Assembly (NCBI GenBank): GCA_910585095.1
Contig: CAJUBU010000002.1
Span: 18,053-82,052 of the forward strand
Direction of reading: 5' to 3'
DNA: 64,000 nucleotides
From: an uncultured Lachnospira sp.
GTDB lineage: Bacteria; Bacillota; Clostridia; Lachnospirales; Lachnospiraceae
How positions within the stretch are numbered: position 1 is the first letter of the stretch; each line of letters opens with the position of its first letter. Below, piece by piece: positions 44,390 to 52,731 of this stretch. Both the position numbers and the translations under genes were made by a program. The notes beneath the pieces were generated by a model, which had not been told where the DNA came from, did not search any database, and saw only the letters and a list, made by a program, of their open reading frames with translations.

Positions 44390-45100
44390 TCAATCATTAT
44401 ATAACTTTCCGCTCATTGCCTCATAAGACACTTTTACAGCTTCCTGTGAAATATTGCATTCTAAAACCCATATTTTTTTTAATTGAACTAATTTATCTAA
44501 AAATTCCAAAACCTTGCTGACACACTCTTCTTCCTCAGGCATAATCATCTGATGAAATATTTTACTAATCACTTCGGTGCTATTCATTGTTCGTATTGCA
44601 TTTTTCTCACTTCGCTCAATAAAACACATGCCTTGTATTGGAGTTGATGTATTGATATTATAGCCTTCTTTTCCACACCATGGCGTACCATATGCCATAA
44701 GCTCTTTTCCTGAAAATCTTAATATTGGCTTGTCTCCATTAACAATACGCGCCCGCTCGCCAAAATGTTCACACCACAACTTTACATGTGTTGTTTTGCC
44801 TGTCCCGCTCTTTGCCATAAACGCATAGGAATGCCCATCCACTTCCACCACCGCTGCATGAAGAAAAAAAACGTCATAAAGCGGAAGCTTTTTTACAATA
44901 TTTCTATATATACATACACTTTCACAATATTGGTCTAAACTTCCGCCATACTGTTTTTCTTTTAAGATATCCTCATCGCTTGCACGTACACGAAATATAC
45001 TGTCTCCACTCTCTACAATATAATCTTTACACAACTTTTCCACAGCATTATATCGATTATCAATTTCAATAATCAACCCTGCTATCTTAATCTTAAACAT
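44390..45100 (-). CDS. HPr-kinase-like P-loop protein (PadeK-like)
   Basis: 236 residues from ATG 45100 (GGGGAAAG upstream). The central pattern FFLHAAVVEVDGHSYAFMAK, then SGTGKTTHVKLW and IVNGDKPILRF, keeps the His, Walker A and Asp of HPr kinase but lacks its N-terminal domain. This is the form found in paeninodin-type lasso clusters, where the kinase phosphorylates the C-terminal Ser of the precursor. It is distinct from the true hprK at 62849. First gene of the operon. Confidence 0.82.
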   Translation of the reverse strand: MFKIKIAGLIIEIDNRYNAVEKLCKDYIVESGDSIFRVRASDEDILKEKQYGGSLDQYCESVCIYRNIVKKLPLYDVFFLHAAVVEVDGHSYAFMAKSGTGKTTHVKLWCEHFGERARIVNGDKPILRFSGKELMAYGTPWCGKEGYNINTSTPIQGMCFIERSEKNAIRTMNSTEVISKIFHQMIMPEEEECVSKVLEFLDKLVQLKKIWVLECNISQEAVKVSYEAMSGKLYND

Positions 45101-45450
45101 TACTTTCCCCTTTTGTTTTTTGTCTCTATAAAATAATTTTAAATTTATCAAATGGATATTCGCAATCCGCTACGCTACTTGCTCAAACCCGCTAGCTACT
45201 ATCGTAGCTTTTCAGTGGGAGCTTATACTACCACTGAAACAAGGAAGTCCCCACCCCCACTTATGCCTTTGCAGCATTAAAGTGGGGACTTCCTTGATGA
45301 TGTTAAAAAACATAAATTAACAAAATAAACAAAAACTAAAATATATTTAGTAATTGTTTATTTTATATATTTTTCAAAATTAATCTTTATTATTTATTAA
45401 ATTACATATGCCATACGAACCAAAATTTATATGGTATCCTCTTTTTCACC
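45101..45450. other. intergenic region upstream of the HPr-kinase-like gene
   Basis: 350 bases. Most of it is the long family A repeat (45148-45317). The remaining AT-rich 130 bases hold no ORF longer than a few codons on the minus strand, so no precursor peptide gene is visible next to the cluster. Confidence 0.5.
45148..45317. repeat. dispersed repeat family A, copy 2 (long form)
   Basis: Starts TCAAATGGATATTCGCAATC, ends CTTGATGATGTTAAAAAA. It contains three perfect hairpins in a row: AGCTAC/GTAGCT (45194-45209), TTTCAGTGG/CCACTGAAA (45210-45239) and AAGGAAGTCCCCAC/GTGGGGACTTCCTT (45241-45295). The last is homologous to the hairpin in copy 5 at 57116-57163. It lies between the aquaporin end and the kinase-like gene. 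Confidence 0.7.
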
Positions 45451-46425
45451 CTATGGAGTATCATTTTTTAAATCATTTATTATATCTTGTATTATATCTT
45501 CTTTTCCATTTATCTTTATATCGTTATGTTCATTTTGTATTATAGTTGTAGTGTTATCCTTTTCTACATCTTGTATACGCTCTCTTTTTTCATTTTGTGT
45601 TCTATCTTTTTTTATATCATTTACACCATCTTCTTTTTCATCTGATTCTATATTTTGCTCTGTATCTTCTTGAGAAATTTCCTTATTTTCTGTTGACACT
45701 GCTTTAGATGTTGTAAGAAGCATATATGTAACAGCCGCTATAATGGCACCTATACATGGTCCCGCAATAAATACCCATACCTGTCCTAAAGCGGTCACAT
45801 CACCTGTTATTCCTTTCACAATAGCAGGACCAAAGCTTCTTGCAGGATTAACGCTTGTTCCTGTAAATGGAATGCCAAAAAGATGAACGGTTGTCAACGC
45901 AAGACCAATTACTACGCCGGCAACTTTGCTGTATGCCTCCTTTGAAGTCACACCGATTACTGTTATCACAAAAACAAATGTCAAAATAATTTCTATAATA
46001 AGCGCACCCCACATATTGACCTCAAGAAATGGCGACGCCTCACCATATCCGTTTGTCCCAAAACTTAATAAATCATAGCCATAACTTCCATATTGTTCAA
46101 TAATTTCTTGATTAAATGTTTTTGACAGACCAAACATTGCAAAACCTGCTGCAATACCACCCAGCAATTGTGCTACAACATAACCGCACAAATCAATAAG
46201 CGACATTTTTCCACTAATAAATACGCCTAAAGACACCGCTGGATTAATATGACACCCTGATATATTTCCTATCGAATATACCATAGCGGTGACAGTTAGT
46301 CCAAATATTAAAGCAATTCCAACAACGCCCAAAAATCCTTGATATCCTCCCGTAAACGATGCAACGCCACAAGCTATAAATGTCAACAAAAACGTCCCAA
46401 TAAACTCCGCAATATATTTTCTCAT
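45451..46425 (-). CDS. Aquaporin Z-like MIP channel with charged C-terminal tail
   Basis: 324 residues. Six membrane helices and the two NPA boxes (GCHINPAVSLGVF and TSVNPARSFGPAI) place it in the MIP family; the residues around the second NPA resemble AqpZ. After residue 240 comes an 85-residue hydrophilic tail rich in Glu, Asp, Lys and Asn with repeated EDIIQDIINDLKND-like units, which is not part of the channel fold. Start ATG with GGAGG 7 bases upstream. Confidence 0.9.
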   Translation of the reverse strand: MRKYIAEFIGTFLLTFIACGVASFTGGYQGFLGVVGIALIFGLTVTAMVYSIGNISGCHINPAVSLGVFISGKMSLIDLCGYVVAQLLGGIAAGFAMFGLSKTFNQEIIEQYGSYGYDLLSFGTNGYGEASPFLEVNMWGALIIEIILTFVFVITVIGVTSKEAYSKVAGVVIGLALTTVHLFGIPFTGTSVNPARSFGPAIVKGITGDVTALGQVWVFIAGPCIGAIIAAVTYMLLTTSKAVSTENKEISQEDTEQNIESDEKEDGVNDIKKDRTQNEKRERIQDVEKDNTTTIIQNEHNDIKINGKEDIIQDIINDLKNDTP

Positions 46426-46577
46426 ACTTTTTCCTCCATTAAACTATTTATCTTTTAAGATAAATCTGATAAGATAATATATGTGTATGTTTAATAATTT
46501 ATGTTAAGTTATAAATCCTATAGCACAGCATACCACAATATATTTATTTTAACAATATCTTATACGGAGGATTATTT

Positions 46578-47600
46578 ATGAACAGTAAAAAACAAAGAAA
46601 AATTGCTATTATTACAATGATAACAATGGCTGCTGTTATTATTTTAGGATTCACTATCGGATTAGTCGTGTTTTTTAAATTAGACATGGGAAAATTTATC
46701 ACAAATCGTGGTTCACGTGTCTACTCGCCAGCAGAAATTGAAAAAATAGAGTCCTTAGCCATAGAAAATGGAAAACAAATTCATACTAATGATATCAAAA
46801 AACAGCTTGACTCTGGAATTGGTATCAATACTTTAGTTCGCAACATGTTTCCAGACCAGTTTGTATATACAGTAGGCGGACGTTATTATTTTACCCCTAT
46901 TAATTATGAATTAAAACAAAATAAACTTGTCAACGCGAACTTTGTTGCACAAGATAATGGAGAGATTATCTATAAAGACAATGGAACAATTACTTCTCAT
47001 AAAGGAATCGACGCTTCAAGATATCAAGGAAATATTGATTTTTCAAAAGTAAAAAACAGCGGTGTTGAATATGCTATGTTACGCGTTGGATATCGTGGCT
47101 ATACAGGTGGTACACTGAATAAAGATACTTCTTTTGATACCTATGCAAAAGACGCTATACGAAACGGTATTGATGTCGGCGTATATTTTTTCTCACAGGC
47201 AATTACTACTGCTGAAGCTGAAGAAGAAGCAGAATATGTCTTAAATCAAATTTCTCCTTATAATATCACATATCCTATTGTTATTGATATTGAAGAAATT
47301 ACGGAAGACACGGCAAGACAAGAATCTCTTTCAAATGAACAGCTCACCGATATTGTAATTGCATTTTGTGAAAAAATCAAATCGGCTGGATATACGCCTA
47401 TGATTTATGCAAATATGCGCTATTTTGCTGGAAAACTTCAAATGGAACGACTGGACAACTATGAAAAATGGTACGCTTTTTATGCAGATGTTCCTTATAT
47501 GCCTTATGAATTTTCAATGTGGCAATATTCAGATTCTGGTTCTATTGATGGTATCAATGGAAAAGTTGATTTAGATATATCCTTTAAAACTTGGTCATAA
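46578..47600 (+). CDS. GH25 family lysozyme, membrane-anchored
   Basis: 340 residues. An N-terminal membrane anchor (IITMITMAAVIILGFTIGLV) is followed by about 90 linker residues and a GH25 domain from residue 140: HKGIDASRYQGNIDFSKVK, then YPIVIDIEEI with the catalytic Asp and Glu, and EFSMWQYSDSG near the end. It cleaves MurNAc-GlcNAc bonds of peptidoglycan outside the membrane. GGAGG precedes the ATG. Confidence 0.93.
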   Translation: MNSKKQRKIAIITMITMAAVIILGFTIGLVVFFKLDMGKFITNRGSRVYSPAEIEKIESLAIENGKQIHTNDIKKQLDSGIGINTLVRNMFPDQFVYTVGGRYYFTPINYELKQNKLVNANFVAQDNGEIIYKDNGTITSHKGIDASRYQGNIDFSKVKNSGVEYAMLRVGYRGYTGGTLNKDTSFDTYAKDAIRNGIDVGVYFFSQAITTAEAEEEAEYVLNQISPYNITYPIVIDIEEITEDTARQESLSNEQLTDIVIAFCEKIKSAGYTPMIYANMRYFAGKLQMERLDNYEKWYAFYADVPYMPYEFSMWQYSDSGSIDGINGKVDLDISFKTWS

Positions 47601-47614
47601 AATGGAGCAAAACA

Positions 47615-47977
47615 ATGATATTATACCGACCTGTTGGAACAAAAGAGCTTGAATTAATAGCGGCAAGCGATTATACCAAATATCCGCCAAGATTGCCAGA
47701 GCAGCCTATTTTTTATCCTGTATTAAATGAACAATATGCAAAAGAGATAGCTTCACAGTGGAATGTAAAATATAATAGTGACCATAAAGGCTATGTGACA
47801 AAATTTGAAATTGATGACAATTATTTCAAACAATTTGAAGTTCACATTGTTGGTGCAAAATATCACCAAGAATTATGGGTTTTAGCAGAAGAACTTGAAA
47901 TTTTTAATCAGCATATTATAGGAAAAATACAGGTTGTATCTTCATTTTGTGAAAAAAAAGAAGAATTTATCCAATAA
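47615..47977 (+). CDS. Conserved protein of the 'ADP-ribosylation/crystallin J1' annotation group
   Basis: 120 residues from ATG 47615 (GGAG 7 bases upstream); the frame opens 8 codons earlier, inside the lysozyme gene. It begins MILYRPVGTKELELIAASDY and contains PPRLPEQPIFYPVLNEQYA and WVLAEELEIFNQHIIGKI, a compact conserved pattern that I know from proteins labelled ADP-ribosylation/crystallin J1. That label rests on weak homology and no function is proven. Confidence 0.65.
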   Translation: MILYRPVGTKELELIAASDYTKYPPRLPEQPIFYPVLNEQYAKEIASQWNVKYNSDHKGYVTKFEIDDNYFKQFEVHIVGAKYHQELWVLAEELEIFNQHIIGKIQVVSSFCEKKEEFIQ

Positions 47978-48040
47978 TAACAATTTTGATACCAATAAAA
48001 ACAATTAATTATAAAAAAACTCATTTTTGCGCTGCTTTCT

Positions 48041-48075
48041 TGCACAAAAAACAAAATAAAAAATTTTGTTTTTGC
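48041..48075 (+). terminator. candidate terminator after the lysozyme gene pair
   Basis: TGCA...AAACAAAAT and ATTTTGTTTTTGCA form an A/T-rich stem of about 13 bp with a 3-base bulge; the right arm carries TTTTT. It is weak because almost all pairs are A-T. Confidence 0.35.
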
Positions 48076-48150
48076 AACTTTGTGTCAAGCAACGCACAGA
48101 CACAAAATTATTAAATCTTTTACAAAATCATAAGGAAAGCGTATTATACA

Positions 48151-48948
48151 ATGAAAAATTTTTTAAAATCATTAGCCTATTTAGCAGTATATTTTATAGT
48201 TCAACTTTTAATTCAAATGATATTTATGTTATGGGGCAACCTATCTGGAATCCAAACAGAAAACGAATTAATGCAATTTAGCATAAACCATTTATTTCTT
48301 ATGACAATCCTATCAAATATGGTTACTATTATTCTTCTTGCATTTTTTATCATTAAAGTTCAAAAAAAAGAATTTAAAAAAGTGTTAAATTTTTCTCCTG
48401 TAACAATAAAAACATATATTCTTCCTTCAATATCTATATTTTTATTATCATTTGCATGGGCATTTGCTACATATGATATATCTTTTAATAATGCAGAACA
48501 AATAAAAATAAGTGTTTCCTTTTATTCTAATATATTTCCGAGCTTTGGCATCATTATGATGGCTTTAACCTTATTAATTGCACAGCCCGTTATGGAGGAA
48601 ATTTTATGTCGAGGAATTTTGTTAAATCAATTAAAAATTAGTATGCCAACATGGATAGCTATTCTTGTAAGTTCATTGCTTTTTGGCTCAATACATTTAA
48701 TGGCAGGCGGTTTATGGCTTGTTATAGGCGCAACTTTGATGGGGATATGTTTTGGAATTGTTTTTGTAAAAACACAATCCTTATATGCTGCAATCATTGT
48801 TCACGCATTTGCAAACCTTCCAGATTTTATTATGCCTTATTTACCTCAATTTAATTTTGGAGCAAGAAATATATTAGCATGTATACTTGCTATAATTTCT
48901 GTTATAATGATAATATTTTTTTGCAAAAAGGAAACGAAACCATTGTAA
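48151..48948 (+). CDS. CPBP family intramembrane metalloprotease
   Basis: 265 residues, about eight membrane helices. Motifs of the CAAX-processing/bacteriocin-processing (Abi) family are present: MEEILCRGILLNQL (EExxxR), FGSIHLMAGG (motif 2 His), and IIVHAFANLPDF (motif 4 His). Relatives give bacteriocin self-immunity or process peptides in the membrane. AAGGAAAG lies upstream of the ATG. Confidence 0.85.
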   Translation: MKNFLKSLAYLAVYFIVQLLIQMIFMLWGNLSGIQTENELMQFSINHLFLMTILSNMVTIILLAFFIIKVQKKEFKKVLNFSPVTIKTYILPSISIFLLSFAWAFATYDISFNNAEQIKISVSFYSNIFPSFGIIMMALTLLIAQPVMEEILCRGILLNQLKISMPTWIAILVSSLLFGSIHLMAGGLWLVIGATLMGICFGIVFVKTQSLYAAIIVHAFANLPDFIMPYLPQFNFGARNILACILAIISVIMIIFFCKKETKPL

Positions 48949-49077
48949 TAAAAATATTACTATTATTGTGCTGTTATTTTAATAAAAATAAAATTTAATA
49001 AGAAATTTCCATCCTTACTCTAAAAGAACTAATAAATAATAAAAGCTTTTTAAAATGTAATCAACTTATTTCTATAA

Positions 49078-49347
49078 TATACAGTTTTTAAATCCGATGA
49101 TACTGTATATTATGACATTGTTAACTTTTTACAAAACACTCGATTTAAAATAAATGATAAACGCTTGAAAAATATCTCGCCAAAAAAAAGAAAAGAACTG
49201 GTTATGCAATGTCGTAAAAATCTTGATATATTAGAAAAATTAACCAAACCCCTTTGGGGAGAATATGCAAAATGTAACGATTGGAAACAGGTATTTGATT
49301 TAATTGGATTAATTAAAATAGTATTTGCAATTCGCTACGCTACTTGA
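49078..49347 (+). pseudogene. fragment of an unidentified gene ending in a repeat
   Basis: A 90-codon open stretch without a good start or ribosome binding site reads as real protein (YYDIVNFLQNTRFKINDKRL, RKELVMQCRKNLDILEKLTK, LWGEYAKCNDWKQVFDLIGL). The last about nine codons come from the family A repeat that starts at 49322. I do not recognise the family. It looks like the tail of a gene cut by repeat insertion or deletion. Confidence 0.35.
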
Positions 49348-49363
49348 TAAAGTTAAATAAAAA
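49322..49363. repeat. dispersed repeat family A, copy 3 (short form)
   Basis: TATTTGCAATTCGCTACGCT then ACTTGATAAAGTTAAATAAA; same order as the short copy at 57988, without the hairpin insert found in copies 2 and 5. Confidence 0.6.
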
Positions 49364-49382
49364 TTATTTTATTATTTGCAAC

Positions 49383-49455
49383 AAAGAGGCTATCACATTA
49401 AAAACTAAATATACAACATATCGTTTAATATTGTTCTTAATGTAACAGCCTCTTT
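49383..49455. repeat. dispersed repeat family B, copy 2 (MITE-like)
   Basis: 73 bases with 19-base terminal inverted repeats matching at 17 positions (49383-49401, AAAGAGGCTATCACATTAA; 49437-49455). The interior AAAACTAAATATACAACATA then TCGTTTA matches copy 1 at 40758. Its position before the nudC stop suggests it also works as a terminator. Confidence 0.62.
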
Positions 49456-49504
49456 ATATTTATTTTTGATTATATTAATACCTTTTATTTATTAATATTG
49501 GCTT

Positions 49505-50437
49505 TTATGAATTGCTATTTCCATGTACTTTTTCAATAAACTTGCATATCATTTCCCTAGTAAGGCTAATCTCATCTTTTTCTAAATCCATTTCTGAAGC
49601 CGAAAACCATTTACCAACAGACAATTCATCTTGCTGAAGTGTAATATTGTCGCTCCCATCCAATTCACAATAAAATCCATACAATAATGAACCAGACAAT
49701 CCCCAAGGCTGACTTTTATAATACCTTATATTCTTAACATCAATTCCAACCTCTTCCTTTACTTCACGAATCACCGTTTCTTCCACTGTTTCGCCAATCT
49801 CTGTAAAACCAGCTATAAGAGCATAATTTTTATAGGTTCTGCCCACATATTTTGTAAGAAGAATTTTATCACCGTTTGTAACTGCCACAATCACTGCTGG
49901 GCAAATTTTAGGATAAATGATATTGCCGCAGGCAGGACATTTTAACATTCTTTCTTTGTCATCATGTATCGTTTCTTTTCCACATCGCCCGCAAAATCGA
50001 TTATCCCGATACCAACAATGAAGATGAAACGCTGTGATGGCAGCAAAACCAACTGCTTTTGGCAATGAATTTCTAAATATATTTACCCCTATAAAGGAAT
50101 AACCTTCTAAAATATCATCATATTCATTATGAACATTGGAATCTGCCAATTCTCCTTGAAATGTACCTTTTTCTACCATATTTTTAGCCATAGCCAAAAA
50201 ATATTTATCCTCATCAACTGAAAATAAATAGATAAAATCATACAGCTTATCAACACTGCATTTTTGTGTACTTTCTACTTTTCCTACAAACTCCACATAA
50301 CTTGGATAAGTAATCACATTACCTGTTTGTCTGCCAAGTATACTGCTGCCTTCAAACAAAAAAATCGTATCCATAATTCTTGGTTTGTTTGGTTTATATT
50401 GATTATACAAATGCTTTGGTTCTATATCTTGAATCAT
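49505..50437 (-). CDS. nudC: NAD(+) diphosphatase (NudC-like Nudix hydrolase)
   Basis: 310 residues. Zinc ribbon CGRCGKET ... CPACG at about 155-180, then the Nudix box GFTEIGETVEETVIREVKEE with VGI, and SQPWGL 15 residues later; the NudC signature is SQPWPF, so the Gly is a slight deviation. It hydrolyses NAD(H) and can remove NAD caps from RNA in E. coli. It is 20 bases after the GTPase gene and likely co-transcribed. Confidence 0.88.
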   Translation of the reverse strand: MIQDIEPKHLYNQYKPNKPRIMDTIFLFEGSSILGRQTGNVITYPSYVEFVGKVESTQKCSVDKLYDFIYLFSVDEDKYFLAMAKNMVEKGTFQGELADSNVHNEYDDILEGYSFIGVNIFRNSLPKAVGFAAITAFHLHCWYRDNRFCGRCGKETIHDDKERMLKCPACGNIIYPKICPAVIVAVTNGDKILLTKYVGRTYKNYALIAGFTEIGETVEETVIREVKEEVGIDVKNIRYYKSQPWGLSGSLLYGFYCELDGSDNITLQQDELSVGKWFSASEMDLEKDEISLTREMICKFIEKVHGNSNS

Positions 50438-50457
50438 TTGTAATTCCCCATTTCTAA

Positions 50458-51405
50458 TTAGAAGTAGACCAATTCGTCTTTTGGCGCTTCTGCCTCAACA
50501 ACCTTGCTAACATATAATACAGGTCCCTTTTTCTTGTAAGCCATTTGAAACTCAAATTTAATTGTTGCTGTAACCGTAACCCACTGCTTATTTTCAAGCG
50601 ATGCAATATTGTCATAAAAACTGATATATCCGACAAACTGTGTATCATCTGCACAGCAAGTCATAACCTTGCGTCCTGGCACAAAATTTTTATCCTTGAA
50701 ATATTTATTTTTAAGAACTTGTCCTTTAAATTGAACCGTTTTATTTTTATATACGTCTGGTCGTTCTGATACATCCATATACCAAATGCCATAATCACAA
50801 TCATCAATTTCTATCACATCGGCATGGATATCATACGGAAGCTGCTCTGCAATGGACATCATCTCGCCTTTTTCATCTTCAAAAACAATCTGAACAGCAG
50901 GATTTAATGCCTTTATACTTCTTCTATAATTACCAAGCTGCATACTGCTTTTACATCTGTTAAAAACAACTAAATCCACATTTTTAACGCTCTCTGCAAG
51001 AATGGACTTCATATTTGCCCATTGTAAATTAAACGACATCGCATCAAACAATGTTATAGACTGATATATCTGCCAGCCAAACGGTTTGGCTACATCTGCT
51101 ATAAGTTGCGGCTCCCACATACCATTATATTCAACAATAACAAGCCATGGGTCATATTTTTTATCCAATTCTTTTAACTTTTCTGTTGTAAATTCTTCTT
51201 TTTGGAGTACTTCCATATCAACGCCATTATCTTTTAACATTTGAGCGTCATATTCTTCCTCACCTTCTTCACACACAATCAGCAATTTATTTTGAGCTTC
51301 TGCAAACTGCCCCATCTCAATTGTTTCTGTTATAAATCGTGTCTTGCCGCTGTCAAGCTGTCCATTAATTAAAAATATAGGAATTTGATACTGTTCCTGT
51401 GCCAT
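50458..51405 (-). CDS. CobW-like GTPase with a TIGR03943-like C-terminal domain
   Basis: 315 residues. The N-terminal half is a CobW-like P-loop domain (FLINGQLDSGKTRFITETIE), but the metal-binding CxCC motif of CobW GTPases is missing. The C-terminal half (from about 210: VIEIDDCDYGIWYMDVSERP ... FVPGRKVMTCCADDTQFVGY) resembles the soluble domain of TIGR03943/DUF1980 proteins, which in other genomes pair with a permease near metal-regulated genes. It lies 12 bases after the His-rich CobW gene, suggesting a joint role in metal handling. Confidence 0.75.
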   Translation of the reverse strand: MAQEQYQIPIFLINGQLDSGKTRFITETIEMGQFAEAQNKLLIVCEEGEEEYDAQMLKDNGVDMEVLQKEEFTTEKLKELDKKYDPWLVIVEYNGMWEPQLIADVAKPFGWQIYQSITLFDAMSFNLQWANMKSILAESVKNVDLVVFNRCKSSMQLGNYRRSIKALNPAVQIVFEDEKGEMMSIAEQLPYDIHADVIEIDDCDYGIWYMDVSERPDVYKNKTVQFKGQVLKNKYFKDKNFVPGRKVMTCCADDTQFVGYISFYDNIASLENKQWVTVTATIKFEFQMAYKKKGPVLYVSKVVEAEAPKDELVYF

Positions 51406-51417
51406 ATCATCCCTCCA

Positions 51418-52527
51418 TTAACAATTAAATAATTCTTTTAACTTATCCTCTTGCAACTTTTCACCAATGACACAGATTCTTCCTGTAAAATCTGGCTTTC
51501 CTTCTCGAATTTCATACTCTTGCGGAACCAAATCAAAATACAACCATGTTCCATCACTGGTTGGAACCATTCCCTTAGAACGAAGAATATTTCCAAATTC
51601 ATCTGTATTGGCAAGTTTATTTAATATCTCCTCTAACGCTGTTTTTTCATATTTGTTAGGCGTCTCAACACCCCAGCTTGTAAATACTTCATCTGCATGA
51701 TGGTGATGATGTCCATGCTCGTGGTGTTCACAGCCACACTCCTCGTCATGCTCATGGTGATGATGTTCATGCTCGTGGTGTTCACAGCCACACTCCCCAT
51801 CATGCTCATGGTCATGATGTCCATGCTCGTGATGTTCACAGCCACACTCCTCGTCATGCTCATGGTGATGGTGTTCATGTTTAGCATGTTCTTTTTCAGC
51901 TTGCTCTGCTAACATCTCTAATTCAAGATTGGTTACATTTTCCATAGCAGCCAAAATTTGTGCGCCTTCCAAATCATCCCAAGCTGTTGTGATAATATGG
52001 GCATTTTGATTTAAACTGCGAATCATCTCAATAGCTTTATTTAATTTTTCTTCATTAATATTTTGTGTTCTGCTTAAAATAATGGTGCCTGCATGTTCAA
52101 TTTGATTGTTAAAAAATTCACCAAAATTTTTCATATATACTTTAACCTTTGACGCATCGGCAACCGTTGAAGCGCTGTTTAACTTAATTTCATTTTCAAT
52201 ATGAAGGTCTTTTACAGCTTTGATAACATCAGACAGTTTGCCAACGCCAGAAGGTTCAATAATAATTCGGTCTGGATGGTATTTATCAACCACTTCTTTT
52301 AAGGATGTGCCAAAATCGCCCACAAGAGAACAGCATATACAACCAGAGTTCATCTCTCTTATCTCAACGCCAGAATCTTTTAAAAATCCGCCGTCAATGC
52401 CAATTTCACCAAATTCATTCTCAATCAACACAACTTGTTCATCTTTTAACACTTCTTTTAAAAGCTTACTGATAAGAGTTGTCTTACCAGCTCCTAAAAA
52501 TCCTGATATAATATCTACCTTTGTCAT
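51418..52527 (-). CDS. CobW/COG0523 metallochaperone GTPase with histidine-rich repeats
   Basis: 369 residues. Walker A GFLGAGKTT at 9-17 and the CxCC metal site (C63, C65, C66). Between about 214 and 277 an inserted region has three 18-residue repeats of the form EHDEECGCEHHEHGHH. The C-terminal CobW domain follows (LRSKGMVPTSDGTWLYFDLV). Such proteins deliver Zn, Co or Ni to target proteins using GTP. The metal cannot be read from the sequence; no Zur or cobalamin signal is visible in the 200 bases upstream. Confidence 0.88.
   Translation of the reverse strand: MTKVDIISGFLGAGKTTLISKLLKEVLKDEQVVLIENEFGEIGIDGGFLKDSGVEIREMNSGCICCSLVGDFGTSLKEVVDKYHPDRIIIEPSGVGKLSDVIKAVKDLHIENEIKLNSASTVADASKVKVYMKNFGEFFNNQIEHAGTIILSRTQNINEEKLNKAIEMIRSLNQNAHIITTAWDDLEGAQILAAMENVTNLELEMLAEQAEKEHAKHEHHHHEHDEECGCEHHEHGHHDHEHDGECGCEHHEHEHHHHEHDEECGCEHHEHGHHHHHADEVFTSWGVETPNKYEKTALEEILNKLANTDEFGNILRSKGMVPTSDGTWLYFDLVPQEYEIREGKPDFTGRICVIGEKLQEDKLKELFNC
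51697..51888. repeat. in-frame tandem repeat, 54-base unit, three copies
   Basis: Encodes the His/Glu/Cys-rich part of the CobW-like GTPase. Copies are nearly identical at the DNA level, so copy number may vary between strains. Confidence 0.75.
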
Positions 52528-52711
52528 TTTACCTCAATCCTTTCTTTTTTTAATATATTTATACAATTAAAAAGTATTTTATTTTAACCTCGTCAAGAGA
52601 GTTCTCCACTTCAATACTGCAAAAGTATTAGATTTTAACATTTATATACTGCAAACGATATATAGAAACATTTTACATATGATTGATTATTTTATTTCTC
52701 ATAATATATAC

Positions 52712-52731
52712 GTCAAGCGGATATTCGCAAT
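52712..52731. repeat. dispersed repeat family A, copy 4 (fragment)
   Basis: GTCAAGCGGATATTCGCAAT, the left end of the family, abuts the aroA stop codon. The right part is absent. Confidence 0.5.

Noticed and set aside
44390..45100. Initial idea that this is a second copy of hprK
   Set aside because: It lacks the N-terminal domain and the hprK signature, and lies with PqqD-like and exporter genes; the PadeK-like assignment fits better.
51697..51888. Regularly spaced repeats considered as a CRISPR array
   Set aside because: The units are contiguous, in frame, without spacers, and encode a His-rich region. The same holds for the 12-base repeats at 56759-56878.
51697..51912. Open frames on both strands over the histidine-rich repeats
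   Set aside because: They result from the CAT/CAC-rich repeat composition. Only the frame of the CobW-like GTPase has domains and a ribosome binding site.
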